Shown in pieces: positions 1 to 9,501 of a DNA stretch of 64,000 nucleotides (positions are counted from its first letter, which is position 1; every line of letters begins with the position of its first letter). A program made the translations under genes and the position numbers. This stretch comes from Marinobacter fonticola (lineage in GTDB: Bacteria; Pseudomonadota; Gammaproteobacteria; Pseudomonadales; Oleiphilaceae): NCBI RefSeq assembly GCF_008122265.1, contig NZ_CP043042.1, forward strand, positions 3,968,001 to 4,032,000, written 5' to 3'. The notes beneath the pieces are model-generated. The model searched no databases. It saw only the letters and a program-made list of their open reading frames with translations, and was not told the DNA's origin.

Positions 1-898
1 CCGCCCGGATATCCGCCATGGCGGCTTCGATCTGATACTCGAAGCCATTGGCGCGATGAGGCTGCTCGAATAACTGCGATTCACCATCGAACGGTTTCAG
101 CGTTGCTCGCGTTGCACTCCAGAAGTTGCTTTCCATCTGAATGACCCCGCGACTCCCCTCAATCTGGAAGCCATTGTCACGCCGGGCAAGGAAGCTGCAG
201 GTGAAGGTACTCACGCCATCGCCGTAATCCAGCAAGGCGGCCGTGCGTACATCCACCCCGGTTTCACCCTTGAGCACACTGGACTGAATGCGATCCGGTC
301 CGCGCCCGAACACAAAGTTGGACAAGTTCAGCGGGTAGACGCCCATATCCAGCAGCACGCCACCCGCCTGCTCGATATCCCATAAGCGGTCGTCGGCCTG
401 AAACGGTATTTTGAAGCAGAAGTTGGCGTTTACCGAATGCACCTGGCCGATAGCGCCTTCGTCGATCCAACGCCGGACTTGCTGCCACGCGGGAAGAAAC
501 CGCGTCCACAGCGCTTCCATCAGGAAAACATTGCGCTCTTCGGCCAATTGGAACAGCGCTTCGGCCTGCGCCGCGTTCACGGTCAGTGGCTTTTCGCAAA
601 GCACCGGCTTGCCCGCCTCCAGGCATTGCCGGACACAGTCCGCATGAAACCGGTGCGGGTTAGCGATATAGATCGCATCGACAGCGGGGTCGCGGATCAG
701 GTCAGCGTATTCGCGGTAGACCTTCACCGGCACATCGCTGCCCTGATAGCGCCGGGCAAATTGCTCACCCCGCGAGGGATCGCGACTGGCCACGGCGTAT
801 AGCTGCGCATCCCCTACGACCTCCAGCGCTTCAGCAAATTTATGGGCGATGCGGCCGGGGGCCAGAATGCCCCAGCGGAAGTTGGACTTAGATGTCAT
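1..898 (-). CDS. Gfo/Idh/MocA family NAD(P)-dependent oxidoreductase (3' end cut off by window start)
   Basis: About 299 residues are visible, from an ATG at 898 preceded by a strong AGGAGGT ribosome site. The N-terminus has a Rossmann dinucleotide-binding start (WGILAPGRIAHKFAEAL), and the EKP motif (CEKPLT) typical of Gfo/Idh/MocA enzymes lies near residue 99. The stretch LMEALWTRFLP near residue 125 is typical of the dihydrodiol-dehydrogenase-like branch, which oxidises or reduces cyclic diols and sugars. The substrate cannot be read from the sequence. The gene runs off the left edge, so the C-terminal substrate domain is incomplete. It is divergent from the large signalling gene that follows and does not belong to the sugar operon at 7.2-13 kb, which has its own dehydrogenase of a different subgroup. 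Confidence 0.88.
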   Translation of the reverse strand, partial: MTSKSNFRWGILAPGRIAHKFAEALEVVGDAQLYAVASRDPSRGEQFARRYQGSDVPVKVYREYADLIRDPAVDAIYIANPHRFHADCVRQCLEAGKPVLCEKPLTVNAAQAEALFQLAEERNVFLMEALWTRFLPAWQQVRRWIDEGAIGQVHSVNANFCFKIPFQADDRLWDIEQAGGVLLDMGVYPLNLSNFVFGRGPDRIQSSVLKGETGVDVRTAALLDYGDGVSTFTCSFLARRDNGFQIEGSRGVIQMESNFWSATRATLKPFDGESQLFEQPHRANGFEYQIEAAMADIRA

Positions 899-1142
899 CT
901 GAGGAATACCTCCTGGGCGCAACCAGTAAATCCTGCGGAAAAACCGTCATTACCCTCTCCGAACGATAATCGAAGATGAGCAAACCGTCGTATTGCTTGC
1001 ACCGTAAACTTCAACATTAAATTACCACCCAGAACGAACATGTCTTGTGTAATTGCGCGGCACAACCCTTTTCGCTAGTTTTTGGGCCTTTCGTCCTCAC
1101 GATTTAGACTACGCAAACTTTTTACGCGGGAAACCTGTCTTT

Positions 1143-4100
1143 ATGAAACCCATGGTCGTTGGTGTAGCGGCGTCTGCAGGTGGGCTGGAGGCGCTGATTG
1201 GCGTGCTCAAAGGCTTGAGAAATATTGACGCGCTGACGGTGGTCATTGCCCAGCATCTGGCTCCGGATCACGAAAGTTTGCTGGCAACCCTGTTGTCGCG
1301 CGATAGCTCCATTCCAGTCAGAAACGCGGAGCATGGGCAACGCTTGGAAGCGGGCCAGATTGTCGTTATTCCCCCCGGCCACAATGCCACGATTGGCGAC
1401 GGGTGTCTGTTGCTGGAAGAAACCCACTCTTACGGCGTTCCGAAGCCTTCAGCTAACGCACTGTTCGTTTCGATCGCCGAGGAATATGGGGACCGCGGCA
1501 TCGGGGTTGTACTGTCTGGCACAGGCTCGGACGGAGCACGGGGTTGCCGCGAAATTAAAGCTCGTGACGGCTTCGTGCTGGTCCAGGAGCCGGAAACCGC
1601 CAAATATGGCGGCATGCCTTCCGCGGCTATCGAGACCGGCGCCGTTGATCGGGTGCTCAAGATCGAGGAGATCGGAGCGGAGCTCGAGCGCCTGGCCCGG
1701 CAGCATGACTCTTCAGAGAGGACCTCGTCCACCCGGCTTTCCGATGCGGGGGCCGCCGATATCTACAGCCTGCTGCGTAGCGAATACGGTGTTAATTTCG
1801 CCGAATACAAACCCAGCACCGTTAATCGACGCATCCTGCGCCGCATTGTCGCCACCAATACCTCGACTATCCCGGAATACCGACGTTATTTGAGCGATCA
1901 TCCGGAAGAGCTCGCTCTGCTTTACCAAGATCTGCTGATCTCGGTCACCGGTTTTTTTCGCGACCAGGATATTTATAAGGATCTTAAGCCCTATATCAAG
2001 CGCATCCTGGAAACGAAGAGCAAAGGGGATGAACTCCGCTTTTGGGTCGCCGGTTGCGCCACCGGCGAGGAAGCCTACAGCCTGGCAATCATGCTGGACC
2101 AAATTTTGGGCGGAGATTACGCTCACTACAAAGTCCAGATTTTCGCCACAGATATCGACAATCGCGCCCTGGACATCGCTCGCAAGGGTTTCTACGAGGA
2201 CGTAAGCCTCAGCAATATTCCCCAGGACGTACGACGCCGATATTTTCAGCCTATCGGCGACGGTTGTCTGGTCAACAAAGCCATTCGGGAAATGGTGATT
2301 TTTGCGCGCCACAACCTCAGCGCCGACCCGCCTTTTCTCAATATGGACATGATCGCCTGTCGTAACGTCATGATCTATTTTGGCACCCGCCTGCAGCAAC
2401 GGGTGCTGGGCACCTTCCATTACGCCCTCAAACCTGGCGGCGTCGTTTTTCTTGGTAAATCCGAGTCACTGCCGACCAGCAAGATCTTCGACGTTATCGA
2501 CGGCACCGTAAAGCTATTCCGGCGCAAGGACATCTCCAGCCAAAAAGTCCTGCGGGAGTTCGGGCGCGTCGATTTCGCCTCGCGCAAGTCCGAGCGAGCC
2601 CCCTCGGAGGAGCCGGAGCCGCCCAAACCCCTGGATGAACGCGTCAAGTCGTCGGTCAACGACTACCTGGTGAACACCGGTTTTGTCATTGACGACTTGT
2701 TGGACATCCGTTTCATCTACGGCGATATCAGCGCTATTTCCCAGGTCAAGGCGGGGAAACCCAGCCTTAACATCCAGAATCTGATCGCGCCGACCTATCA
2801 GTTCGAGCTTAAAAGCCTGATTTTCAAAGCGCGCAAGAATCCTGGTCTGAACCGTTCAAACCCGGTACATACCGACAATACGTCGGTGATTTTCGAGGTC
2901 ATTCCAGTGGCGCCGGATAAAACCAAAGAAAAACTCTATTTTGTGCGCTTCGAGCTGTTCGAACGTATGGATGCCAACAACAACGGCCATCAGCAAACCA
3001 ATGAACAGGTGGCCCAGTTGCAACACGAATTGGCGGTCAACCGGGAACATCTGCAGACCCTGATTGAGGAGCTTGAGACCTCCAATGAAGAACTGCAGTC
3101 GGTCAATGAAGAACTGCAATCATCCAATGAAGAATTGCAGAGTACCAATGAAGAACTGGAAACCTCGAATGAGGAACTGCAGTCGACCAACGAAGAACTG
3201 CTGACCGTCAACCAGGAGATGGAAGTAAAGACCGAAGAAATCGCTTCGCTGAATAGCGACCTGACAAACCTCCAGGACAGCCTGCCGCATCCGCTGCTCA
3301 TGGTGGATGACCAATACCAGATCCTGCATCACAATCAGGCTTGCCAGGAAATTTTCAACTTCGATTTATCGCTACGCGGCCGGCGTCTGAACAGCCTGGA
3401 TGGCCCCTACGATCTGCCGAATCTGGTTGCCATCGTCGAGGAAGCTCGGCGTGTAGATGGTGAGATAAACCGCCAAATCGTCGGCAAGAAGTCCTATTGG
3501 ATGAGCTGCACCCCCTGTAAGGACAACGATGGTCAACAGCAAGGCGCCGTCATTGTCTTTTGGAACAACACTGAACTACTCGACACCTACCGGCGACTGG
3601 ACGAGAGCGTGACCCAGTCCAACGTCCAGGGAAAGGCGTTGGAAGCCGCACAGCAAGGCATCGTTATCGTCGATGCCACCAAACCGACCATGCCGATCCT
3701 CTATATCAATAAAGCATTTACCCGTATTACTGGCTATTCGAAAGAAGAGGTGTTTGGTCGCAATTGCCGTTTCCTGCAAGGTGAAGGCACCGATAAGGCG
3801 ACCAGGAACGCGCTTCGTAAGGCGCTTAGCGATGGCCGGGAACACAGCTGTCATATACTCAACTACCGTAAGGATGGCTCGCCGTTCTACAACAATCTGA
3901 GCATTTCCCCCATCTTTGAAAACGGCAAGCTCACGCACTTTGTCGGCATCCAGAGCGACTTAACCAACATACTCGAAACCCAGCGTGAAAGCGCCTTCGC
4001 CCGATCAGTGTTCGAACACACGCAGGAGAGCATCCTGGTGCTCGATACTTCGCGGCAAGTCCAGTATGCCAATCCAGCGGCCTGCAACCTGTTTGGCATA

Positions 4101-5714
4101 CCTAACCGGCTAAGTGCCCACGATCGTAACCCCAACGCGGTCGATTTCAACCTGTTTAGCAAGCGCGATGATTTTGATGCGATCTGGAAGCATGTTGACA
4201 AACATGGCTTCTGGCAAGGCGAGATCGAGGAAGCAATAGATCACACGGATATTTCACTCCTGGTATCCGTCAACCGGATCATTGGGCAGGATATTCTCGA
4301 TGATCAGTTCGTACTCCAAGCCACCGACGTCAGCCTGTTGAAACAGAAAGAGCGACAGCTACAAAAACTGGCCACCTTTGATCAGTTGACGGAATTGCCC
4401 AACCGTCGTCTATTCAATACCCGGTTGAAAGAAGCCATCGCCCGAGCGGAGCGCGTGGACAAAACGTTCGCCCTGCTGTTCATGGACGTGGACAACTTCA
4501 AGCGGATCAATGATACCCTCGGCCACAAGGTCGGCGACGAGGTGCTCCTGCATTTCACGAAAACCGTAAAAAAAATGACCCGAGAAAATGACACCTTTGC
4601 CCGTATGAGTGGCGATGAGTTCGTGTTGATCCTCGATGGTGTCGAAGACGCATCCGATGCACAGCATTTCTCCCAGCGCATCGTCGACACCATCTCCCGC
4701 CCCTACCGGACAGAAGACGGCGACCTACTGCTTTCCGTAAGTATCGGTGTGGCCCTCTTCCCCACAGACGGCTACAACCCCGAAACCCTGGTCCGCAATG
4801 CCGACATGGCCATGTACCGCGCCAAACAAAGCGGTAAGGCCAAGGTAGCCTTCGTCGAGCCGGGGCGCAGCAACGAACTGTGGCAGCAAATGCAGATCGA
4901 AGGCGAGCTGCGTAAGGGCCTGATCGATGGTGAAGATATCGGCCTTTATCTGGTTTACCAGCCCATTTTTGATGTCTCGGACAGTAACCGCCTCTACGGG
5001 TTTGAGGCGCTAATACGTTGGAATCACCCATCGTTCGGCCCACTGCAGCCAGACGAATTTCTGCCTCTGGCCCGCTCCGTCGGCTTCGGGCGTGATTTGG
5101 ACACTTGGGTCTTCAACGAGTTTCTCAAGCAGTATGCCGAGTGGGTTATCAAATGCCCGATGGCAGAAACGCTACAGTACGCAATTAACATCGATCCTTC
5201 GAGCAGCACCCTGCTGAACCATTCTCAAATAAGCGCATTGCTGGCCGAATTGGACAACAACCTAAATCGTCCTCGTCTGACCTTTGAAATTACTGAAAAC
5301 GCGCTAATCAACCGGTCTGAAGACCTGGTAAATGGCCTTCAATCCCTGCATGACATGAATACCACCATAGCCATCGATGACTTTGGTAACGGCTATTCCA
5401 ACTTCGGCTATATCACAGATTTCGCCTCAATCCGCCAGATCAAGTTGGACCGCAGCTTGATCCAGGATATCGAGCAGAACCTGGACAAGCTCAAGCGCAT
5501 GCGTGCGATCATCCGCATGCTGAATGAGATTGGTTACACGACAGTGATCGAGGGCATTGAAACGCAGCAACAGCTAGCGCTGCTCAACGACGCCGGACAC
5601 GATTTCGTGCAAGGTTTCCACCTGTCGACGCCGCTGGACGCCTCCGATGCCGAACGCCTGATCGTCAAGATGGCATCCGAAAGACAGACCGCGTCAGACA
5701 AACTGGAAGAATAA
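1143..5714 (+). CDS. CheB-CheR-PAS-LOV-PAS-GGDEF-EAL hybrid signalling protein
   Basis: This 1523-residue multidomain protein is probably cytoplasmic, since no membrane segment is seen. Residues 1-185 are a CheB methylesterase domain with triad S11, H38 and D130 (SAGG, AQHL, GTGSDG). Residues 205-460 are a CheR methyltransferase ([14 protein letters not shown] for SAM binding). Residues 620-706 form a coiled coil of repeated S/TNEELQ units. A PAS domain follows, then a LOV-type PAS at about 828-943 with GRNCRFLQG (Cys875), another PAS, GGDEF at 1076-1236 and EAL at 1255-1513. The GGDEF motif is SGDEF (S1156), with an RxxD inhibitory site at 1147-1150. The EAL catalytic set looks intact (E1288, DDFGNG, IEGIE). 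I chose the ATG at 1143 because CheB domains begin just here; an in-frame TTG at 1053 adds an unsupported 30-residue leader. No chemotaxis genes are adjacent, so a stand-alone light- or redox-responsive c-di-GMP role is inferred. Confidence 0.93.
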   Translation: MKPMVVGVAASAGGLEALIGVLKGLRNIDALTVVIAQHLAPDHESLLATLLSRDSSIPVRNAEHGQRLEAGQIVVIPPGHNATIGDGCLLLEETHSYGVPKPSANALFVSIAEEYGDRGIGVVLSGTGSDGARGCREIKARDGFVLVQEPETAKYGGMPSAAIETGAVDRVLKIEEIGAELERLARQHDSSERTSSTRLSDAGAADIYSLLRSEYGVNFAEYKPSTVNRRILRRIVATNTSTIPEYRRYLSDHPEELALLYQDLLISVTGFFRDQDIYKDLKPYIKRILETKSKGDELRFWVAGCATGEEAYSLAIMLDQILGGDYAHYKVQIFATDIDNRALDIARKGFYEDVSLSNIPQDVRRRYFQPIGDGCLVNKAIREMVIFARHNLSADPPFLNMDMIACRNVMIYFGTRLQQRVLGTFHYALKPGGVVFLGKSESLPTSKIFDVIDGTVKLFRRKDISSQKVLREFGRVDFASRKSERAPSEEPEPPKPLDERVKSSVNDYLVNTGFVIDDLLDIRFIYGDISAISQVKAGKPSLNIQNLIAPTYQFELKSLIFKARKNPGLNRSNPVHTDNTSVIFEVIPVAPDKTKEKLYFVRFELFERMDANNNGHQQTNEQVAQLQHELAVNREHLQTLIEELETSNEELQSVNEELQSSNEELQSTNEELETSNEELQSTNEELLTVNQEMEVKTEEIASLNSDLTNLQDSLPHPLLMVDDQYQILHHNQACQEIFNFDLSLRGRRLNSLDGPYDLPNLVAIVEEARRVDGEINRQIVGKKSYWMSCTPCKDNDGQQQGAVIVFWNNTELLDTYRRLDESVTQSNVQGKALEAAQQGIVIVDATKPTMPILYINKAFTRITGYSKEEVFGRNCRFLQGEGTDKATRNALRKALSDGREHSCHILNYRKDGSPFYNNLSISPIFENGKLTHFVGIQSDLTNILETQRESAFARSVFEHTQESILVLDTSRQVQYANPAACNLFGIPNRLSAHDRNPNAVDFNLFSKRDDFDAIWKHVDKHGFWQGEIEEAIDHTDISLLVSVNRIIGQDILDDQFVLQATDVSLLKQKERQLQKLATFDQLTELPNRRLFNTRLKEAIARAERVDKTFALLFMDVDNFKRINDTLGHKVGDEVLLHFTKTVKKMTRENDTFARMSGDEFVLILDGVEDASDAQHFSQRIVDTISRPYRTEDGDLLLSVSIGVALFPTDGYNPETLVRNADMAMYRAKQSGKAKVAFVEPGRSNELWQQMQIEGELRKGLIDGEDIGLYLVYQPIFDVSDSNRLYGFEALIRWNHPSFGPLQPDEFLPLARSVGFGRDLDTWVFNEFLKQYAEWVIKCPMAETLQYAINIDPSSSTLLNHSQISALLAELDNNLNRPRLTFEITENALINRSEDLVNGLQSLHDMNTTIAIDDFGNGYSNFGYITDFASIRQIKLDRSLIQDIEQNLDKLKRMRAIIRMLNEIGYTTVIEGIETQQQLALLNDAGHDFVQGFHLSTPLDASDAERLIVKMASERQTASDKLEE

Positions 5715-5728
5715 CGCAGGCCACCGAA

Positions 5729-5747
5729 GGCGAGCATCATGCTCGCC
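5729..5747 (+). terminator. Hairpin just after the CheB-CheR-LOV gene
   Basis: A near-perfect palindrome, GGCGAGCAT-C-ATGCTCGCC, begins 14 bp after the stop codon. No T-tract follows, so it may be a transcript-end stabiliser or a weak terminator rather than a classical intrinsic one. Confidence 0.35.
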
Positions 5748-5930
5748 CCACGATTGGCTGGCGCTCACCATCGCTACTGGACACAGATGGCGTCCGATAC
5801 CCTCTACCAGAAAATAGCTACAGAAAGGACAACCTTTGAGCCCCCGGCCGGTAGAGCGGCGGACAGTGCGACGGAAATCCCGGGTCAACACCGACAAGTA
5901 GACTATCCCTCTGGCAACCCCGACAGCGAA

Positions 5931-6941
5931 TCAGCCTTCCGGCGCTCGCCCCGTACTGCCACGCACAATCAGCTGGGTCTTGAGCGTCTGATCGAAGGGC
6001 ACGTTGCGGTCCTTGAGAATATCCAGCAGCAGGCGCATGGCCGTGCGGCCGATGGCCTGGCGGGGCTGGTGCACGGTGGTCAGTTCCGGCTCGCAGTATT
6101 GGCTGAAGCCGATATCGTCGAAGCCGACGACCGAGAGCTGGCCCGGCACCGTTACGCCCTGATCCCGCGCGGCTTTGAGCACACCAATGGCCATCTCGTC
6201 GTTCTGGCAGAAGATCGCCGTCGGGCGCTGGCTGTCACGTTGCAGCAGGATGCGACCCTGCTCATAGCCGGAATGAAAGCTGAAGTCGCCTTCCAGTACG
6301 CCGTCGGGCGGACTCTCGAGCCCGGCCCCTTCCAGACCGCGCCTGTAGCCCGCCAACCGGTCCTTGCAGATGGGGTTCCGGCCAGGGCCGGTGATGGTGG
6401 CAATTGCCCGGTGGCCCAGTGAGATCAGGTATTCGGTGGCCTTGTGGGCGGCCTGTTCGTTATCGATATGGATGGTAGGCAGGGACAGGTTGTCGAAGTA
6501 TTCGCAGGCCACCACCAGGGGGAAACCGGAGTCCGCCTGGCGCTCCTTGACCAAGGCCCTGGGCACTTCCGTAGTGAGCAGGATGATGCCGTCCGCCTGG
6601 TTCGAAGGCACGAGGTTGAAGTACGACTTCACCCGCTCGGGATTATGCCCGGCGTCGCCCAGCAGCACTTGGTAGCCGGCTTGGTGAGCCACGGATTCGA
6701 GCCCGCTGATCACCTCGGAGAAGAACGGATTGGCGATATCCGGCAGGATCACCACGATGGTGCGCGATTCACTGCGGCGCAAGTTACGGGCCGCGGCATT
6801 CAGCGAATAGCCCACCTCGGCCACCGCCTGAGCCACTCTTTGGCGCGTAGCATCGGAGACTTTTTCGGGACTGGCAAGCGCGCGGGACACGGTGGCCGTG
6901 GAGCAATTCGCCGCCTTGGCAACGTCTTTTATCGTCGGCAT
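5931..6941 (-). CDS. LacI-family sugar operon repressor
   Basis: This is a 336-residue LacI/GalR-type regulator. The start was placed at the ATG at 6941 because the protein then opens with the canonical helix-turn-helix (MPTIKDVAKAANCSTATVSRAL) and matches the family length; the longer frame to 7076 adds a non-homologous leader. A hinge (LNAAARNLRRSES) is followed by a periplasmic-binding-like sensor domain (VVILPDIANPFFSEVISGLE and VVGFDDIGFSQYCEPELTTV). It is divergent from the sugar operon that begins at 7257. Two LacI-type palindromes lie in the shared intergenic region, so it very probably represses that operon and itself. The inducer is unknown. Confidence 0.93.
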   Translation of the reverse strand: MPTIKDVAKAANCSTATVSRALASPEKVSDATRQRVAQAVAEVGYSLNAAARNLRRSESRTIVVILPDIANPFFSEVISGLESVAHQAGYQVLLGDAGHNPERVKSYFNLVPSNQADGIILLTTEVPRALVKERQADSGFPLVVACEYFDNLSLPTIHIDNEQAAHKATEYLISLGHRAIATITGPGRNPICKDRLAGYRRGLEGAGLESPPDGVLEGDFSFHSGYEQGRILLQRDSQRPTAIFCQNDEMAIGVLKAARDQGVTVPGQLSVVGFDDIGFSQYCEPELTTVHQPRQAIGRTAMRLLLDILKDRNVPFDQTLKTQLIVRGSTGRAPEG

Positions 6942-7078
6942 GGAATGGCTTTTGTTATGCGAGTTGCGCGATGTTATCACAGTCTTCACGAGCCCCGAGT
7001 CTCCCAAGCCAGCCGCTATTTCAATGCCCCTACCGCTATTCCAACCCGGCACCAGCGGTGTCAGCTTGGTCATCATAA

Positions 7079-7092
7079 TGCAATCGATTACA
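7079..7092. promoter_or_regulatory. LacI-family operator O2 (repressor-proximal)
   Basis: TGCAATCGATTACA differs from a perfect 14-bp palindrome at one position and fits the LacI-family consensus TGNAANCGNTTNCA. It lies 138 bp upstream of the repressor start, so it is placed for autoregulation and as an auxiliary site for looping to the operator at 7205. Confidence 0.75.
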
Positions 7093-7176
7093 TAAATCTA
7101 AACACCAACGCTGTGTCTTGCTTTAAAAAACCTATTTTATTCGCTTACTACCGTTAAAAAGTTCCTTTATTAAGGG

Positions 7177-7205
7177 TTGACGATCAAATTTTAGTCTGCT
7201 GGAAT
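7177..7205 (+). promoter_or_regulatory. Sigma70-type promoter of the sugar operon
   Basis: A -35 TTGACG (7177-7182) and a -10 TGGAAT (7200-7205) are separated by 17 bp. The predicted start of transcription near 7212 falls in the middle of the 7205-7218 operator, which would explain repression by steric blocking. Confidence 0.55.
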
Positions 7206-7218
7206 GTAATCGATTACA
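7205..7218. promoter_or_regulatory. LacI-family operator O1 (perfect palindrome)
   Basis: TGTAATCGATTACA is a perfect 14-bp palindrome matching TGNAANCGNTTNCA. It overlaps the predicted transcription start of the sugar operon. Its centre is 126 bp from the centre of the O2 site, which is 12.0 helical turns at 10.5 bp per turn. Confidence 0.85.
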
Positions 7219-7256
7219 AGCAATAAGCCAAAACAACAACAGCAAGGCGAATCCTC

Positions 7257-8315
7257 ATGAAAACCATACAAGGGCCAGGGCTCTTCCTGGCACAGTACGT
7301 CAGCGACGAAGCGCCTTTCGACTCATTGCCGACCCTGGCGGCGTGGGCTGCAAAGCTTGGCTTCAAGGGCGTACAGATTCCCACCTGGGACGAGCGATTG
7401 TTCGATCTCAAGCGTGCCGCCGAAGATCTCGATTATTGCCGGTCCATCCAGACCCTGTTGAGCGAACACGGCGTGGTGATCACCGAGCTGTCTACCCACC
7501 TACAGGGTCAGCTGGTGGCGGTGCATCCGGTTTATGATGACGTGTTCGACGGTTTTGCACCGGCCCACCTGCACGGCAACCCGGAGGCCCGTCAGGCCTG
7601 GGCGGTGGATCAGGTCAAGTTGGCCGCCAAGGCGAGCAAGAACCTCGGACTCAAGGCGGTCGCGACCTTCTCCGGCGCCCTGCTCTGGCCCTTTCTCTAT
7701 CCTTGGCCACAGCGCCCGGCGGGCCTGGTGGAAGCGGGGTTCGAGGAGATGGCCCAACGCTGGCTTCCGATTCTGGACGTGTACGAAGAAGCCGGTGTCG
7801 ACCTCTGCTACGAGATTCATCCCGGCGAAGACCTGCACGACGGCGCCACCCTCGAGCGTTTCCTTAAGGCCACGAACCATCACCCGCGCTGCTGCATTCT
7901 GTACGACCCGTCCCACTTGCTGCTGCAGCAGCTCGACTACCTGGCCTTCATTGACCACTTCCACGACCGTATTCGCATGTTTCACGTCAAGGACGCCGAG
8001 TTTAATCCCACGGCCCTGCAAGGCGTTTATGGCGGCTACGAATCCTGGATCGACCGTGCCGGCCGCTTCCGTTCCCTCGGCGACGGCCAGGTGGACTTCA
8101 AGGGCATCTTCTCCCGGCTGACGCAGTACGATTTCGGCGGCTGGGCGGTGATCGAGTGGGAGTGTGCCATGAAGCATCCCGAACAAGGCGCCGCCGAAGG
8201 CGCACGTTTCGTGGACGAGCACATCATCCGTGTCACCGACCGCGCCTTCGACGATTTCGCCGATGCCGGCGTGGACGACGCCGGCAACCGGCGCTTGCTG
8301 GGTCTGAAAGACTGA
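7257..8315 (+). CDS. Sugar phosphate isomerase/epimerase family TIM-barrel enzyme
   Basis: This 352-residue protein belongs to the xylose-isomerase-like TIM barrel superfamily. The metal-binding positions expected of it can be seen in CYEIHPGEDL, ILYDPSH, FHVKDAE and VIEWE, carrying the acidic and histidine ligands. It is the first gene of the LacI-controlled operon and is followed after 13 bp by a Gfo/Idh dehydrogenase. The same pairing occurs in oxidative sugar pathways such as E. coli YcjR/YcjS, where a dehydrogenase makes a 3-keto sugar and a barrel enzyme epimerises or cleaves it. By analogy this enzyme may act on a keto-sugar, but the sequence does not identify the substrate. The start ATG is supported by a nearby AAGGCGA. 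Confidence 0.88.
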   Translation: MKTIQGPGLFLAQYVSDEAPFDSLPTLAAWAAKLGFKGVQIPTWDERLFDLKRAAEDLDYCRSIQTLLSEHGVVITELSTHLQGQLVAVHPVYDDVFDGFAPAHLHGNPEARQAWAVDQVKLAAKASKNLGLKAVATFSGALLWPFLYPWPQRPAGLVEAGFEEMAQRWLPILDVYEEAGVDLCYEIHPGEDLHDGATLERFLKATNHHPRCCILYDPSHLLLQQLDYLAFIDHFHDRIRMFHVKDAEFNPTALQGVYGGYESWIDRAGRFRSLGDGQVDFKGIFSRLTQYDFGGWAVIEWECAMKHPEQGAAEGARFVDEHIIRVTDRAFDDFADAGVDDAGNRRLLGLKD

Positions 8316-8328
8316 GGATGGTATCGCC

Positions 8329-9501
8329 ATGACAAGTAATAACCGTATTCGGCTAGGCATGATCGGCGGCGGCCAGGGCGCTTTTATCGGTGGCGTCCAC
8401 CGCTACGCAGCCCGACTGGATGACCGCTATGAACTGGTTGCCGGGGTCTTCAGTGCCCGGCCCGAGGTCAATCGCGCGTCAGCCGAGGAACTCCGGGTCG
8501 ACCCGGCGCGTTGCTACGACGATGTACCGGCGCTGATTGCCGGCGAGTCCGGCCGCGAAGACGGCATCCAGGCCGTAGCCATCGTCACCCCCAATCACCT
8601 GCACTTCGAGGCCGCAAAAGCCTGCCTGGAGGCGGGCCTGCACGTCATCTGCGAAAAGCCGATGACCCTCACCGCAGACGAAGCGGAAACCCTGGCAGAT
8701 CTGGCCCAACAGAAACAGGTCCAGTTTCTGCTCACTCATCCCTATGTCGGCTACCCGCTGATCCAGCACGCGCGAGAAATGGTCAAGCGCGGCGACCTGG
8801 GCAAACTGCGGATGGTTCATGTGGAATATGTGCAGGAATGGCTGGCCGAAGCGCCGGGACCGGATAATAAACAAGCGGAGTGGAGACTGGATCCCGAGCG
8901 CGCCGGTGCGGCGGGTTGCCTGGGCGATATCGGCACCCATGCCTATCAGCTCTCTGCCTTTATTTCCGGCCTCACCCTGGATGCGGTCAGTGCCGACATC
9001 AGCGCGATGGTTGAAGGCCGCCAGCTCGATGACAACGTCCACGCGCTGCTGCGCTATACCTCCGGCGCCAAGGGCATGCTTTGGGCCAGCCAGTGCGCGC
9101 CGGGCTTCGAGAACGGCCTGCGCATCCGTGTCGTCGGTGAACGGGCCTCAATGGAGTGGGGCCAGGAGAATCCCAACGAACTCTGGTTCGCCCCCCTCAA
9201 CGCACCGCGCCAGCGGATTACCCGGCGCGATGACTGGCTGAGCGACGATATCAACCGCAGCGTGCGGATTCCCGGCGGCCACCCGGAAGGCTATATCGAA
9301 GCCTTCGCCAATCTATATCAGGCCCTGGCGGATGCCTTGGAGGGCGATACCGCAGCCTCGCTGCCCGATGCCAACACCGGCATCGACGGTCTGCACTTCA
9401 TCAGCGCGGTACTACGTTCCAACCAGGCGGATGGCGCTTGGGCCACGGTGCCGCCACCGGTCGGCAAGGAACGGCGCTCAGGGAGACGCTTCGATGACTG
9501 A
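8329..9501 (+). CDS. Gfo/Idh/MocA family sugar dehydrogenase
   Basis: This 390-residue enzyme starts with a Rossmann glycine-rich loop ([17 protein letters not shown]) and carries the EKP signature (CEKPMTL) near residue 110. Catalytic region [10 protein letters not shown], near residue 203, is the usual GxxxxH segment of the C-terminal domain. It probably oxidises a sugar or sugar derivative with NAD(P), with the upstream barrel enzyme acting on the product; this is inferred from operon context. Its last 8 bases overlap the start of the ABC ATPase gene, indicating translational coupling. No sugar kinase is in the operon, which fits oxidation of an unphosphorylated substrate imported by the ABC system. 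Confidence 0.9.
   Translation: MTSNNRIRLGMIGGGQGAFIGGVHRYAARLDDRYELVAGVFSARPEVNRASAEELRVDPARCYDDVPALIAGESGREDGIQAVAIVTPNHLHFEAAKACLEAGLHVICEKPMTLTADEAETLADLAQQKQVQFLLTHPYVGYPLIQHAREMVKRGDLGKLRMVHVEYVQEWLAEAPGPDNKQAEWRLDPERAGAAGCLGDIGTHAYQLSAFISGLTLDAVSADISAMVEGRQLDDNVHALLRYTSGAKGMLWASQCAPGFENGLRIRVVGERASMEWGQENPNELWFAPLNAPRQRITRRDDWLSDDINRSVRIPGGHPEGYIEAFANLYQALADALEGDTAASLPDANTGIDGLHFISAVLRSNQADGAWATVPPPVGKERRSGRRFDD

Noticed and set aside
437..802. Plus-strand frame of 121 residues at the left end
   Set aside because: It is antisense to the partial Gfo/Idh/MocA gene, whose Rossmann and EKP motifs are clear.
1053..1142. Upstream TTG start for the CheB-CheR-LOV protein
   Set aside because: The extra 30 residues precede the conserved CheB start and lack a convincing ribosome site.
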